NCBI RefSeq assembly: GCF_006335015.1
Contig: NZ_VDGT01000003.1
Span: forward strand, 62,001 to 126,000
Direction: 5' to 3'
Source: Streptomyces sedi
GTDB taxonomy: Bacteria; Actinomycetota; Actinomycetes; Streptomycetales; Streptomycetaceae
Length of the DNA stretch: 64,000 nucleotides
Of the stretch, positions 38,567 to 46,500 are shown in pieces (positions within the stretch are counted from its first letter, which is position 1; each line of letters opens with the position of its first letter). The notes below the pieces were generated by a model that did not search any database, was not told where the DNA came from, and worked only from the letters and a program-made list of their open reading frames with translations. A program made the position numbers and the translations under genes.

Positions 38567-38594
38567 GGCACGGCCCGCCCCGGCGGGCCGTGCC
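38567..38594 (+). terminator. Intrinsic terminator after the small-protein genes
   Basis: A perfect 13-bp stem, GGCACGGCCCGCC with GGCGGGCCGTGCC, and a 2-nt loop, 4 bases after the stop codon at 38563. Confidence 0.7.
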
Positions 38595-38969
38595 CCACCC
38601 GCCCCCACCTGCCCCGGCGGGGCCGTGCCCCACCTGTGACCGACCCGCCCGGTTTGGCCCGCTACCGGGGTGGGCACGACCTTCCATGCCCGGTGCCTCG
38701 CGCGTTGTCACCGGCCGCCCTCGTGAGGGCCGCGATCTCGCTGACCGCCAGGCACCGGATGTGGCACAGTCAGTGCCGAAAGCTGTACTGGTTCGCCTGC
38801 GGGAGGGGGTCGGGCACGGTGTGTCCAGCAGTCAACGGGCGCCCACCGGAACGCGGTTGCCCCCAGCTCCGGATATCCGCACCCCCTTCCCCGCGCTACC
38901 GTGGTACCTGGAGGGGCGGGGCCGCACCAGGCCCGGCTGAGCCGGCGTCAGCCGGAGGAGAGGGACGCC
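38595..38969 (+). promoter_or_regulatory. Gene-free leader region before the Flp pilin gene
   Basis: About 375 bases without a credible gene. TACCGT (about 38899-38904) is a possible -10 box 65 bases before the pilin start. A separate promoter here would allow the abundant pilin to be made in excess over the assembly machine, which is common for Flp pilins. Confidence 0.35.
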
Positions 38970-39170
38970 ATGAGCAGGCTGCTGTCGTATGTCAGACACA
39001 CCATCCACGCACGGTTCCGCCCTCACACCGGCGACCGCGGCGCTGGCTTCGTCGAGTACGCGGGCCTGCTGCTGCTGATCGCGACGGTGGTGGTGGCGGT
39101 GGTGTCGTTGAACATCCAGAACGATATCGCGGATGCCGTGGCCGACGCGGTCGGCGATATTCTGGGCTGA
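38970..39170 (+). CDS. flp: Flp-family type IVb pilin
   Basis: A 66-residue prepilin. A ~24-residue basic leader ends at the processing motif GAGFVEYAGLLLLIATVVVA, with the invariant Glu at +5 and adjacent Tyr (EY) that define Flp pilins. A single hydrophobic helix and a short C-terminal tail (DIADAVADAVGDILG) follow. AGGAGAGGG precedes the ATG. The A24 peptidase at 44331 is the obvious processing enzyme. Confidence 0.85.
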   Translation: MSRLLSYVRHTIHARFRPHTGDRGAGFVEYAGLLLLIATVVVAVVSLNIQNDIADAVADAVGDILG

Positions 39171-39196
39171 CGTTACTCTCCGACTCCAGGGGAGCG

Positions 39197-39754
39197 TTGT
39201 TCCCTCTGTATCTCTGGCTGGTCACCGGTCTGTTGGCTGTGGCTTTTCTCTTTTTCGTCTTCGCCCAGGCCGCGGTGACCCGGAGCGGCGGCCAGTCCGC
39301 CGCCGACGCGGCTGCCCTGGCCGCCGCCCGAGAGGCGAGGGACCAGCTCTACGGCGACTTCCGGGACGCCCTCGACGACGAGGACGCGGACCTGGAGGAC
39401 ATCATCGACGGCGGCGGCTCGCTGACGGGCGCGCCCTGCGCCCGGGCGGCGCCCCGGCTGGCCGAACGCAACGGTGCGGAGGTCATCGCCTGTGAGCCGA
39501 GCGCGGAGGGACTCCGGTACACGGTGCGGGTACGGACGCTTGAGCCCGTGGGGGACTCCCTCATCCCCGCCACGTCGAACGAGTACGCGGAGGCCGAGGC
39601 GACGGCGGTGGTCGGCGGACTCTGCCGACTCGTCTCCGAGGACGAGGACCGGATCGAGTTCGGTTGTGAGGACGACCGTGACTGGTCCTTCGACCCCGGC
39701 GGCGACGAACTGCCGGAAGCCAGAGACATGTTCGCCGTTCATTTGGAAGAATGA
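39197..39754 (+). CDS. TadG-like pilus-associated protein
   Basis: About 185 residues. GALFPLYLWLVTGLLAVAF is a single N-terminal membrane helix, followed by GGQSAADAAALAAAREARDQ, the hallmark of TadG/Flp-associated proteins, and an acidic exported domain with four cysteines that may pair. The start is uncertain. The only standard codon is the TTG at 39197, with AGGGGAG but only 2 nt of spacing. A CTG at 39167 overlapping the pilin stop would add SDSR and place a TTA codon near the start. Confidence 0.72.
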   Translation: MFPLYLWLVTGLLAVAFLFFVFAQAAVTRSGGQSAADAAALAAAREARDQLYGDFRDALDDEDADLEDIIDGGGSLTGAPCARAAPRLAERNGAEVIACEPSAEGLRYTVRVRTLEPVGDSLIPATSNEYAEAEATAVVGGLCRLVSEDEDRIEFGCEDDRDWSFDPGGDELPEARDMFAVHLEE

Positions 39755-39791
39755 TCTCAGTTCTTATTGACAGGTAAAGGAATAGCGCCCG

Positions 39792-40391
39792 ATGGATCTC
39801 CGTGACAATAAATCGCGCCTCATTCTGATCGTTGTCGCGCTGGGAGCAGCCCTGGTGATCGCCGTCGCCAGTTGCAGCGGCGGCGGGGACGACGACGAGT
39901 CGGCGTCGGCACCGAGCGGAGAGAGCAGCGCCCCCGAGGGCGACCCGTCGGAGGACGACGGAGCAGGGGGCGACGAGGAGGAGACCAGCGAGGAGCCGCA
40001 GGTGCTCGCAGAGGTCACGGGCGAGGAGCAGATCACGCTCACCATCACGAGCGCTCAGCGCGAGTCGGGAGGCTTCCTCACCATCGAGGGCACCCTGCAC
40101 AACGGCGGCGGTGACGACTGGCGTTCACGCGCGTGGGCGGGGGCCGAGCGCGAACTCGCCGGCAACGACTTCTCCATGGCGGGTGCCGCGATCACGGCGA
40201 GGGAGGAGGGCAAGCGTTACCTGATCCTCCGGGACACCGAGGGCCGCTGCCTCTGCACCAACTTCGACCTGCACCTCGAAGCGGGCGACACCGCTACCTG
40301 GTTCGCGCAGTTCCCCGAGCCCGATCCCAGCACCACCGAGGTCGACTTCCAGATCGGGCAGATGCCGCCCGCCACCGTCGAGATCCGCTGA
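39792..40391 (+). CDS. Putative lipoprotein in the Tad locus
   Basis: A 199-residue protein with a lipoprotein signal: LILIVVALGAALVIAVASCS, Cys at residue 28. A 50-residue Ser/Glu/Asp/Gly linker leads to a C-terminal beta domain (about residues 80-199) containing one CLC pair and an alternation like a small immunoglobulin- or DUF4352-type fold. It starts 37 nt after the tadG-like gene. In the absence of an outer membrane it would sit on the outer face of the cell membrane, perhaps as the counterpart of the TadD-type pilot proteins, which is inference. Confidence 0.75.
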   Translation: MDLRDNKSRLILIVVALGAALVIAVASCSGGGDDDESASAPSGESSAPEGDPSEDDGAGGDEEETSEEPQVLAEVTGEEQITLTITSAQRESGGFLTIEGTLHNGGGDDWRSRAWAGAERELAGNDFSMAGAAITAREEGKRYLILRDTEGRCLCTNFDLHLEAGDTATWFAQFPEPDPSTTEVDFQIGQMPPATVEIR

Positions 40392-40437
40392 TCCGGCGCG
40401 CCGCGCCGGACACCCGAAGCCCCTGAGAGGCCGAGAG

Positions 40438-41187
40438 ATGCACGCGTACCGCCGCCACGGCCAGGTCGCCGTGGTCGCCACGACCGCCGTCGCCGTGTGG
40501 GCGTTCGGCGTCCCCCTCGCGGTGGCAGACGACGATGTGGAAGCCGTCGAACAACCGCCGGGCTACCAGGCGCCCGCGCCTCCCGAGATCGACCCGGGGG
40601 CTTCAGGACTGATGCTGACCGACGGCGCGACCCTCGCCGATCCGCGTGTCCTGGACGTGAAGTTCATCATCGAGGACGTCGGGGGAGGGCAGTCGGACGA
40701 CTCCGGGGAGCAGGAGGAGACTCCCGAGGGCACCGCGCCTCCCGAGGAGCCGACCACCCCACCCGAGGAGGAGGAGCAGGGCCAGGAGCCCAACGGCGGT
40801 GGCGAGCAGCGCGAGGAACGCACCAGCGGGCAGCACAAGTTCACGCTTCAGACCGATGTCGTCTTCGGCCGCGACAGCGACGAGATCACCGAGGAGTCGC
40901 GGGAGGCGCTGACCGAGGTCGCCGCGGCCATCGAGGAGTACCAGCCGTCGACGGTGAACATCTTCGGGTTCACCGACGACCTCGGCTCCTACGAGAACGG
41001 CGTCGCTCTGTCCGAGAACCGCGCCAGCAACACCCATCTCGTGCTGCTGGAGATGATCGCCGACCCCGACACGATCGACTTCAACGTCCGCGGCTACAGC
41101 GAGGACTACCCGCTCTACGACAACGACACCGAAGAGGGCCGCCAGCAGAACCGCCGTGTCGAGATCTCCTGGCCCACCGGTGGGTGA
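40438..41187 (+). CDS. Secreted OmpA-family peptidoglycan-binding protein
   Basis: A 249-residue protein with a Sec signal (VAVVATTAVAVWAFGVPLAVA). A Pro/Glu-rich linker follows (about residues 80-125), then a complete OmpA C-terminal domain: TLQTDVVFGRDSDEITEESR, VNIFGFTDDLGSYENGVALS, and NRRVEISWP at the end. The conserved Asp and Arg that hold meso-DAP in OmpA are visible as FTDD and QQNRRVEI. Streptomycetes have LL-DAP peptidoglycan and no outer membrane, so the protein probably anchors the pilus to the thick wall. Confidence 0.87.
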   Translation: MHAYRRHGQVAVVATTAVAVWAFGVPLAVADDDVEAVEQPPGYQAPAPPEIDPGASGLMLTDGATLADPRVLDVKFIIEDVGGGQSDDSGEQEETPEGTAPPEEPTTPPEEEEQGQEPNGGGEQREERTSGQHKFTLQTDVVFGRDSDEITEESREALTEVAAAIEEYQPSTVNIFGFTDDLGSYENGVALSENRASNTHLVLLEMIADPDTIDFNVRGYSEDYPLYDNDTEEGRQQNRRVEISWPTGG

Positions 41188-41190
41188 CGG

Positions 41191-43068
41191 CTACTTCGGG
41201 CTCCACTGCGTGGCCGTGGTGAGGTAGGTCCGCAGCTCCTTGTTGTGGGGCTGCGGCGTCACCCGGTCGATCCAGAGCAGCACCACGTTGTCCTCCGGCG
41301 TCTCGAAGCAGAGCCCGGTGCCCTCCCGGAGCGTGCGGTCCTCCCAGATGTCGTCGATCGGGATCAGGGGAGGCAGGTTCGCCGCGTGGGCGGCCTCGAA
41401 GCAGTCCTCGGGTGAGAGGTTCGGGTCGTCGATCTGTCCCACGAAGCTCTGCGGATGAAACTCGATCCCCTGGTCGGTCAGCCCCTGCTCCTCGCAGTAC
41501 ACGTAGACGAACTCCGGCCCGTTCGCCGGGGGTAGCCCCACCGCACCGAAGCCGTTGCCCACGCTGAGATCATCCAGGTCGACCTCGGTGATGTTGCCAC
41601 CGATGCAACGGCCGTCCGAGTTGCTGGTGGTGTCCCGGGTGAAGACCGGCGCCACGATGTCCAGTTTGACCCCGCTCTCCACCAGCGTGTACTCCGAGTC
41701 CGGGTCGGGCTCCGCCCCCGTGCCCGCGTCGGGGCCGGTGTCGTCGGCCGCGCCCTCTCCGTCGTCGCCGTCCTGCTCCGGCGCGTCGCCCGAGGGGTTC
41801 CCCGTGTCGGCCGCGCCTTCGCCACCGTCGCCGTTCGACGCGCCGTCGGTCGCACCCTCGCTCGCCTCCGGGTTGGTCGACGCGGCCTCCGTGCCGGCGA
41901 ACTTGATGGCGAGGCCGGCGCCCGCGAGGGCCGCCACCAGGGCCGTCGCCGCCAGCAGGACGATGGTGCGCCGTCCCCGCGCCGCCTGCTGTGGCGCGGT
42001 CGCGTCCGAACCGCCGTTCGGGCCCGGCTCGTTGGTCACCAGCGGCGGGGTGGCCGGCGGCGCGGCCGGCGGGCCCGACGGAGGTGGCGGCGTCGGCCGC
42101 CCCGGCGGGGGCGTCGCGGGCGCGCCCCCCGCGTCCCCCGGCGCCTGCGGCGCCGGCAGCGACGCGTTGCGCCGTACGGCGACCGCAGCCGCCACCGAGG
42201 GGGGCAGCCAGCTCTCGCCGCGCTGCAGCGTCTGGCCGGGCGACAGCGCCCGGCACCCCTCGATGATCCGCGCCGGAGTCGGCCGCGCCGCCGGGTCCTT
42301 GGCCAGGCAGGCGCCGATCAGCCCGCGCAACGCCTCGGGCGCGGAGCCCAGTTCGGGCTCCTCCTGCACCATCCGGTACATCATGGCGTGCGGCGCGCCC
42401 TCGCCGAACGGGTGGGCGCCGGTGGCCGCGTGGAAAGCGACGATGCCGAGCGCGAAGACGTCCGCCGCCGGCGTGAGCGAGGTCCCGGTGATCTGCTCGG
42501 GCGCCATGAACGCGGGTGTGCCCACCCGCACGTCCGTGCCGGTCAACGCGGACACGTCGGCCGCCCTGGCGATGCCGAAGTCGATCACCTTCGGGCCGTC
42601 GCCGCTCAGCAGCACGTTCCCCGGCTTCAGGTCGCGGTGCACGATCCCGGCCGCGTGGATCGACTGGAGCGCCTCCGCGACGCCGCCGACCAGCAGCAGC
42701 ACCGTCTGCGCGGGCAGCGGCCCGTGCTGCCCGATCACCTCGTGCAGCGAGAGCCCGGGAACGAACGCGGTGGCCAGCCAGGGCGCCGCGCCCTCGGTGT
42801 TGCTGTCCAACACGGGAACGGTGTAGACGCCCTGCACCCGCCGGGCGGCCCGCACCTCGTGCTCGAACCGCCGCCGGAACGCCTGGTCGTCGGCGAACTC
42901 GCCGCGCACCACCTTCACCGCGACCGGTTGCCCGCCGGGGGTGAACGAGAGGTACACGCTCCCCATCCCGCCCGAACCGAGCCTGGCCACCAGCCGGTAG
43001 CCGGCGACCTGGCGGGGGTCGGAGGGCCCCAGAGGGGAGAACTGCGACGGTTCGTGCTGCGCTGCCAT
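41191..43068 (-). CDS. Transmembrane serine/threonine protein kinase (PASTA-less, Cys-rich sensor)
   Basis: A 625-residue Hanks-type kinase. The kinase domain spans about residues 20-275 with LGSGGMGSVYL, VAVKVV, HRDLKPGNVLL, DFGIARA and GTPAFMAPEQ. A Pro-rich linker precedes one membrane helix (TIVLLAATALVAALAGAGLAI, about residue 372). A low-complexity Asp/Gly/Glu stretch leads to a ~150-residue external domain with four cysteines. The ATG at 43068 has AGGGGG 7 nt upstream. It is convergent with the OmpA-like gene with a 3-nt gap. Confidence 0.9.
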   Translation of the reverse strand: MAAQHEPSQFSPLGPSDPRQVAGYRLVARLGSGGMGSVYLSFTPGGQPVAVKVVRGEFADDQAFRRRFEHEVRAARRVQGVYTVPVLDSNTEGAAPWLATAFVPGLSLHEVIGQHGPLPAQTVLLLVGGVAEALQSIHAAGIVHRDLKPGNVLLSGDGPKVIDFGIARAADVSALTGTDVRVGTPAFMAPEQITGTSLTPAADVFALGIVAFHAATGAHPFGEGAPHAMMYRMVQEEPELGSAPEALRGLIGACLAKDPAARPTPARIIEGCRALSPGQTLQRGESWLPPSVAAAVAVRRNASLPAPQAPGDAGGAPATPPPGRPTPPPPSGPPAAPPATPPLVTNEPGPNGGSDATAPQQAARGRRTIVLLAATALVAALAGAGLAIKFAGTEAASTNPEASEGATDGASNGDGGEGAADTGNPSGDAPEQDGDDGEGAADDTGPDAGTGAEPDPDSEYTLVESGVKLDIVAPVFTRDTTSNSDGRCIGGNITEVDLDDLSVGNGFGAVGLPPANGPEFVYVYCEEQGLTDQGIEFHPQSFVGQIDDPNLSPEDCFEAAHAANLPPLIPIDDIWEDRTLREGTGLCFETPEDNVVLLWIDRVTPQPHNKELRTYLTTATQWSPK

Positions 43069-43152
43069 GGAGGGCCCCCTGAAACCGACGACGGTACCGT
43101 GCATGGTAGGAGGTGACTGTCCTCAACCGGCAACGAGGGGTGACGAGTCCAC

Positions 43153-43701
43153 TTGTCCGAGGAACCGTCCCGCGCGCCGTTCAGTTACCACGAGGTCGGG
43201 ATCACCCGCGACGCCGACGAGGGGCGGGTTCGGGTTCCGGCCGGTTGGCACCGGCTGCGCTCCCGCGTGCCGCTGGGCTCGGGGCCGGAGGTGTGGGCGG
43301 CGGCCGGGGAGGCCCTGTTCGACTGGCGGATGCACCGCGCGGCCTGGGTGCCCGTCGCCCGCGACACCCCGCGCGCGGCCCCCGGGGTCGAGGCGACGAT
43401 CGTCGTGGGCTTCCGCCGCCTGGCTCTGCGCGCCCCCTGCCGGGTGGTGTGGTGCGTGGCGGAACGGGACCGGGTCGGGTTCGCCTACGGCACGCTGGCC
43501 GGCCACCCCGAGTCGGGTGAGGAGGCGTTCGTGCTGGAGCGCGACTCCGAGGGGTTGGTCACGTTCACGGTCACGGCGATCAGCCGGCCGGCCGCCTGGT
43601 ACATGCGGGCCGCGGGCCCGCTGGGCCGCGTGGCGCGCCGCGTGGTCGCCCGACGCTACGGCCGCGCGCTGCGCCGCCTCGGCACCGCCTCCGCGGACTG
43701 A
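43153..43701 (+). CDS. DUF1990 family protein
   Basis: A 182-residue protein matching the DUF1990 pattern: FSYHEVGITRD near the start, ALFDWRMHRAAWVPV, VVWCVAERDRVGFAYGTLAGHPESGEEAF and FTVTAISRPAAWYMRAAGP. Such proteins are soluble and usually single genes; one plant or bacterial role has been proposed but none proven. The start is a TTG with a weak GGGGTG site, so it is somewhat uncertain. It is divergent from the kinase gene. Confidence 0.8.
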   Translation: MSEEPSRAPFSYHEVGITRDADEGRVRVPAGWHRLRSRVPLGSGPEVWAAAGEALFDWRMHRAAWVPVARDTPRAAPGVEATIVVGFRRLALRAPCRVVWCVAERDRVGFAYGTLAGHPESGEEAFVLERDSEGLVTFTVTAISRPAAWYMRAAGPLGRVARRVVARRYGRALRRLGTASAD

Positions 43702-43714
43702 ACGGAACCCCGGC

Positions 43715-43781
43715 CGGGCTCGCGCGGGGCTTGTGCCGGGCTCGCGCCGGGGCTTGTACCGGGCTCGCGCCGGGGTTCGCG
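43715..43781. repeat. Three tandem ~23-bp repeats after the DUF1990 gene
   Basis: Three units of about 22-23 bases with consensus CGGGCTCGCGCCGGGGCTTGTAC; the last is incomplete. They lie just past the stop codon and encode nothing convincing in any frame. Confidence 0.7.
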
Positions 43782-44318
43782 CCGTGCGGCCCTTCCCCGC
43801 CATCGCCGTGGCTGGAACTCGCCGCGCGAGGGGTGGTCCTGTGAACGCGTGGCGGGTGATCCGGTGAACGTCCGACGGGCAGTGCACTAAACCGTTTCAC
43901 CCCGTGTCCCCACTGCGCTCCGACACTGTTCCCGTGGGGCTGGTTCCGAGGCCGTGCGGTATGGTTCTTACGTGTTGGCAGTCGCTGACACCTTGTGCGC
44001 CAGCGCCGCCTCTCCCACCCCGGCGGCAGCTGGCCGGGCGGATCGTGAGCCACCCCCCCCGCTCCGATCTGCCCCACTTGACGGGTCGGTCTGCCCCTTC
44101 CCCCCTTTGGGCGGGCCGACCCGCCTGGGAGTCATGGCGGACGGGTGCCCCGACGCGGCTCGGCGCTCGCTCCGACGCCTCCCCTCACTTCCACTTCCTC
44201 CTCCGCTTCTTCCTCGTCCGGCCTTTCCCGCCCGGCTTATCCCCAGCTGTTCATCGTCTTTTCCGTTCGTCGGTGTCTCCGTCCACAGGTGATCCCGCCG
44301 GGTGGCACGGGCACGCCG
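43782..44318. other. Gene-free region upstream of the prepilin peptidase
   Basis: About 540 bases. The right part (44150-44260) is a pyrimidine-rich stretch with long runs of C and T on the + strand. No convincing gene or RNA was identified; short readings in all frames look random. Confidence 0.4.
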
Positions 44319-44324
44319 TACGCT
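44319..44324 (+). promoter_or_regulatory. -10 box (TACGCT) for a leaderless prepilin peptidase mRNA
   Basis: TACGCT is followed by 6 bases (cggcgc) and then the GTG start at 44331, placing the transcription start at the start codon. No ribosome site is present. Confidence 0.55.
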
Positions 44325-44330
44325 CGGCGC

Positions 44331-45134
44331 GTGCTGTCGCTGTCGTCCCCATCTCCCGTGCTCTCCGCGCTGGTCGTGGTGGCCCTCGCGCTGGGCGCGT
44401 GGGCCGGTCCGCTGCTGGTGCGCGCCGGCTACCGGCTCGCCGTCGAGCCCGAGCAGTCGTGGCGCGACTCCTGCCCCGCCGGGCATCCGCTGGGCGTGCC
44501 GTCGGCCGACGGCCGGCCGGTCCGCGCGGGTTGGCGCGGCTGGGTCGGCCGGGGCCGGTGCCCGGACTGTCTCGCGGAGGGGGCTCCCCGCCACGGCCCC
44601 TCGCCGCTGCGGCTCGCGCTGGTCACCGCCGGGTGCTGCGGGGTGGTGGCCGCGGTCGCCGGGCCCCGCCCCGAGCTGGTCGTCTGGCTGCTGGCGGTGC
44701 CGCCGCTGGTGCTGCTGGCGACGGTCGACCTCGCGGTGCAGCGGCTGCCCGACGTGCTGACGCTGCCGCTGGTCGTCGGGCTGGCCGTCGGGCTGGGGAT
44801 ATGCGCCGTGCTGCCCGGGGCCGGGGGCAGCTGGCCGAGGGCGCTGCTGGCCGCGCTCGTGCTGACCGCGGTCTACTTCGTCCTCTTTCTCATCAATCCG
44901 AGGGGTATGGGTTTCGGTGACGTGAAGCTGGCGCCCTCCATAGGGCTGATCCTCGGCTGGTACGGCTGGGACCACGTGTTCTTCGGCACGTTCGTGGGCT
45001 TCGCGCTGGCCGCCGGCTACGGGCTCTGCCTGATGGTGGCGGGGCGGGCGAGCCGGCGCACCGCGGTCCCGTTCGGGCCGTTCATGGCGCTGGGCGCGCT
45101 GGGCTCCCTGGCCGTCGGCGGACTCGCCGGGTAA
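44331..45134 (+). CDS. A24-family prepilin peptidase
   Basis: A 267-residue polytopic membrane peptidase with about eight hydrophobic segments. The two catalytic aspartates lie in LLATVDLAVQRLPDVLTLP (about residue 130-145) and NPRGMGFGDVKLAPSIGL (GFGD about residue 200). The cytoplasmic loop between helices 1 and 2 has two cysteines (DSCPAGHPLG, RCPDCLAE), as in the zinc-binding TadV/PilD type. The longer upstream reading lacks a start signal; the GTG here has a leaderless promoter. It should cleave the Flp pilin and pseudopilins of the Tad locus. Confidence 0.9.
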   Translation: MLSLSSPSPVLSALVVVALALGAWAGPLLVRAGYRLAVEPEQSWRDSCPAGHPLGVPSADGRPVRAGWRGWVGRGRCPDCLAEGAPRHGPSPLRLALVTAGCCGVVAAVAGPRPELVVWLLAVPPLVLLATVDLAVQRLPDVLTLPLVVGLAVGLGICAVLPGAGGSWPRALLAALVLTAVYFVLFLINPRGMGFGDVKLAPSIGLILGWYGWDHVFFGTFVGFALAAGYGLCLMVAGRASRRTAVPFGPFMALGALGSLAVGGLAG

Positions 45135-45193
45135 ATCCGCCGCCGCCGCGGGGCACGTCGTCGTGTGATGCGTTACGGTGGAAACCCCCCCTC

Positions 45194-45227
45194 GGGCCGG
45201 TCCGTAACCCCCCCCACGGACCGGCCC
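45194..45227 (+). terminator. Intrinsic terminator after the prepilin peptidase
   Basis: A perfect 12-bp stem, GGGCCGGTCCGT with ACGGACCGGCCC, around a C-rich loop and followed by GCTTTCTTTC, so it is a rare case here with a U-rich tail. The remaining ~200 bases to uppS hold no other gene. Confidence 0.85.
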
Positions 45228-45433
45228 GCTTTCTTTCCCGCTTCACCCCGCTCTGCCGGGCCTCCGAACCGCCGCTCTCCCGGGCCCTTCTCCCGGACCC
45301 TTCGAGGGGTAGGCGCGGCGGCGCCGACTGGCCGGATGCCCCTCGTCCAGGCCCAGTTGGTGCGGAGGGCGCCCCGCGCGGCAGTAGAGTTCCCGGCACA
45401 CGCGGGCCTACGGAGGGGCTGGAGTCAGAGGCG

Positions 45434-46210
45434 ATGAACAAGCTGCACAAGACCCTGAGGCGGCTGGCGGTCAGGCTGTACGCCCGACGCGTCGAGGGGC
45501 GCCTCGACACCGACGGCGGTCCCAAGCACATCGGCGTGATCCTCGACGGCAACCGTCGTTGGGCGAAGGCCGCCGGCAGCACCACCCGGCAGGGGCACGA
45601 GGCGGGCGCGGCCAAGATCCGCGACCTGCTCGGCTGGTGCGAGGAGACCGACGTGGAGGTGGTCACCCTGTGGCTGCTCTCCACCGACAACCTCAACCGC
45701 GAGCCGGCCGAGCTGGAGGTGTTGCTCGGCATCGTCGAGGGCGCCGTGCGCGACCTGGCGGAGGACGGCCGCTGGCGGGTCAACCACGTGGGCGCGGTCG
45801 AGGCCCTGCCGGAGCGCACCAGGAAGGTGCTTCGCGAGGCGGAGGAGCTGGCGGGCGAGCGCGAGGGAATACTGGTCAACGTCGCGGTCGGCTACGGCGG
45901 CCGGCAGGAGATCACCGACGCGGTCCGTTCGCTGCTGGCCAAGCGGGCGGCGGAGGGTCAGGCGCTGTCCGAGGTCGCCGAGGGACTGAGCGTCGAGGAC
46001 ATCTCGGAGCACCTTTACACCCGGGGGCAGCCGGACCCCGACCTGGTCATCAGGACCAGCGGGGAGCAGCGGCTCTCCGGGTTCATGCTCTGGCAGAGCG
46101 CCCACTCGGAGTACTACTTCTGCGAGGCGTACTGGCCGGCGTTCCGGAAGGTCGACTTCCTCCGGGCGCTGCGCGACTATGCGGCGAGGCACCGTAGGTA
46201 CGGCGTCTGA
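45434..46210 (+). CDS. uppS: Isoprenyl transferase (undecaprenyl diphosphate synthase family)
   Basis: A 258-residue cis-prenyltransferase that adds isopentenyl units to make the lipid carrier for peptidoglycan. Conserved segments are present in order: GVILDGNRRWAKAAG (catalytic Asp), TLWLLSTDNLNREPAE, VNVAVGYGGRQEI, LYTRGQPDPDLVIRTSGEQR and LWQSAHSEYYFCEAYWPAF. The length is standard. Streptomycetes usually encode two paralogues, so which chain length this one makes is not clear from sequence. Confidence 0.93.
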   Translation: MNKLHKTLRRLAVRLYARRVEGRLDTDGGPKHIGVILDGNRRWAKAAGSTTRQGHEAGAAKIRDLLGWCEETDVEVVTLWLLSTDNLNREPAELEVLLGIVEGAVRDLAEDGRWRVNHVGAVEALPERTRKVLREAEELAGEREGILVNVAVGYGGRQEITDAVRSLLAKRAAEGQALSEVAEGLSVEDISEHLYTRGQPDPDLVIRTSGEQRLSGFMLWQSAHSEYYFCEAYWPAFRKVDFLRALRDYAARHRRYGV

Positions 46211-46500
46211 GCGGAGCGTGACGGGAGGCGGCGCGCCGGGGACGGGGCGTCGCCGTGCCGCCGAACGGCGGGTGAATCGCTCACGCGTCCGAGCGTGCGG
46301 TCGCATGAGATGGGCGGTGTGCGGGCATATTCACCGCGGACCGCGCGTGGGCGTGGTCCGCCGGGAGGCCCGTTTGCGCACCACGGACATGGACCAGGCC
46401 CGGCACCGGGCCCGTGCGTGCGGGCCAGGGCCGGCCGTCAGAACCCCGGCGCCCAGGGCGCCGCGATTCCCGCACCTCTTCCGAGGGGGTTCGTCCACCC

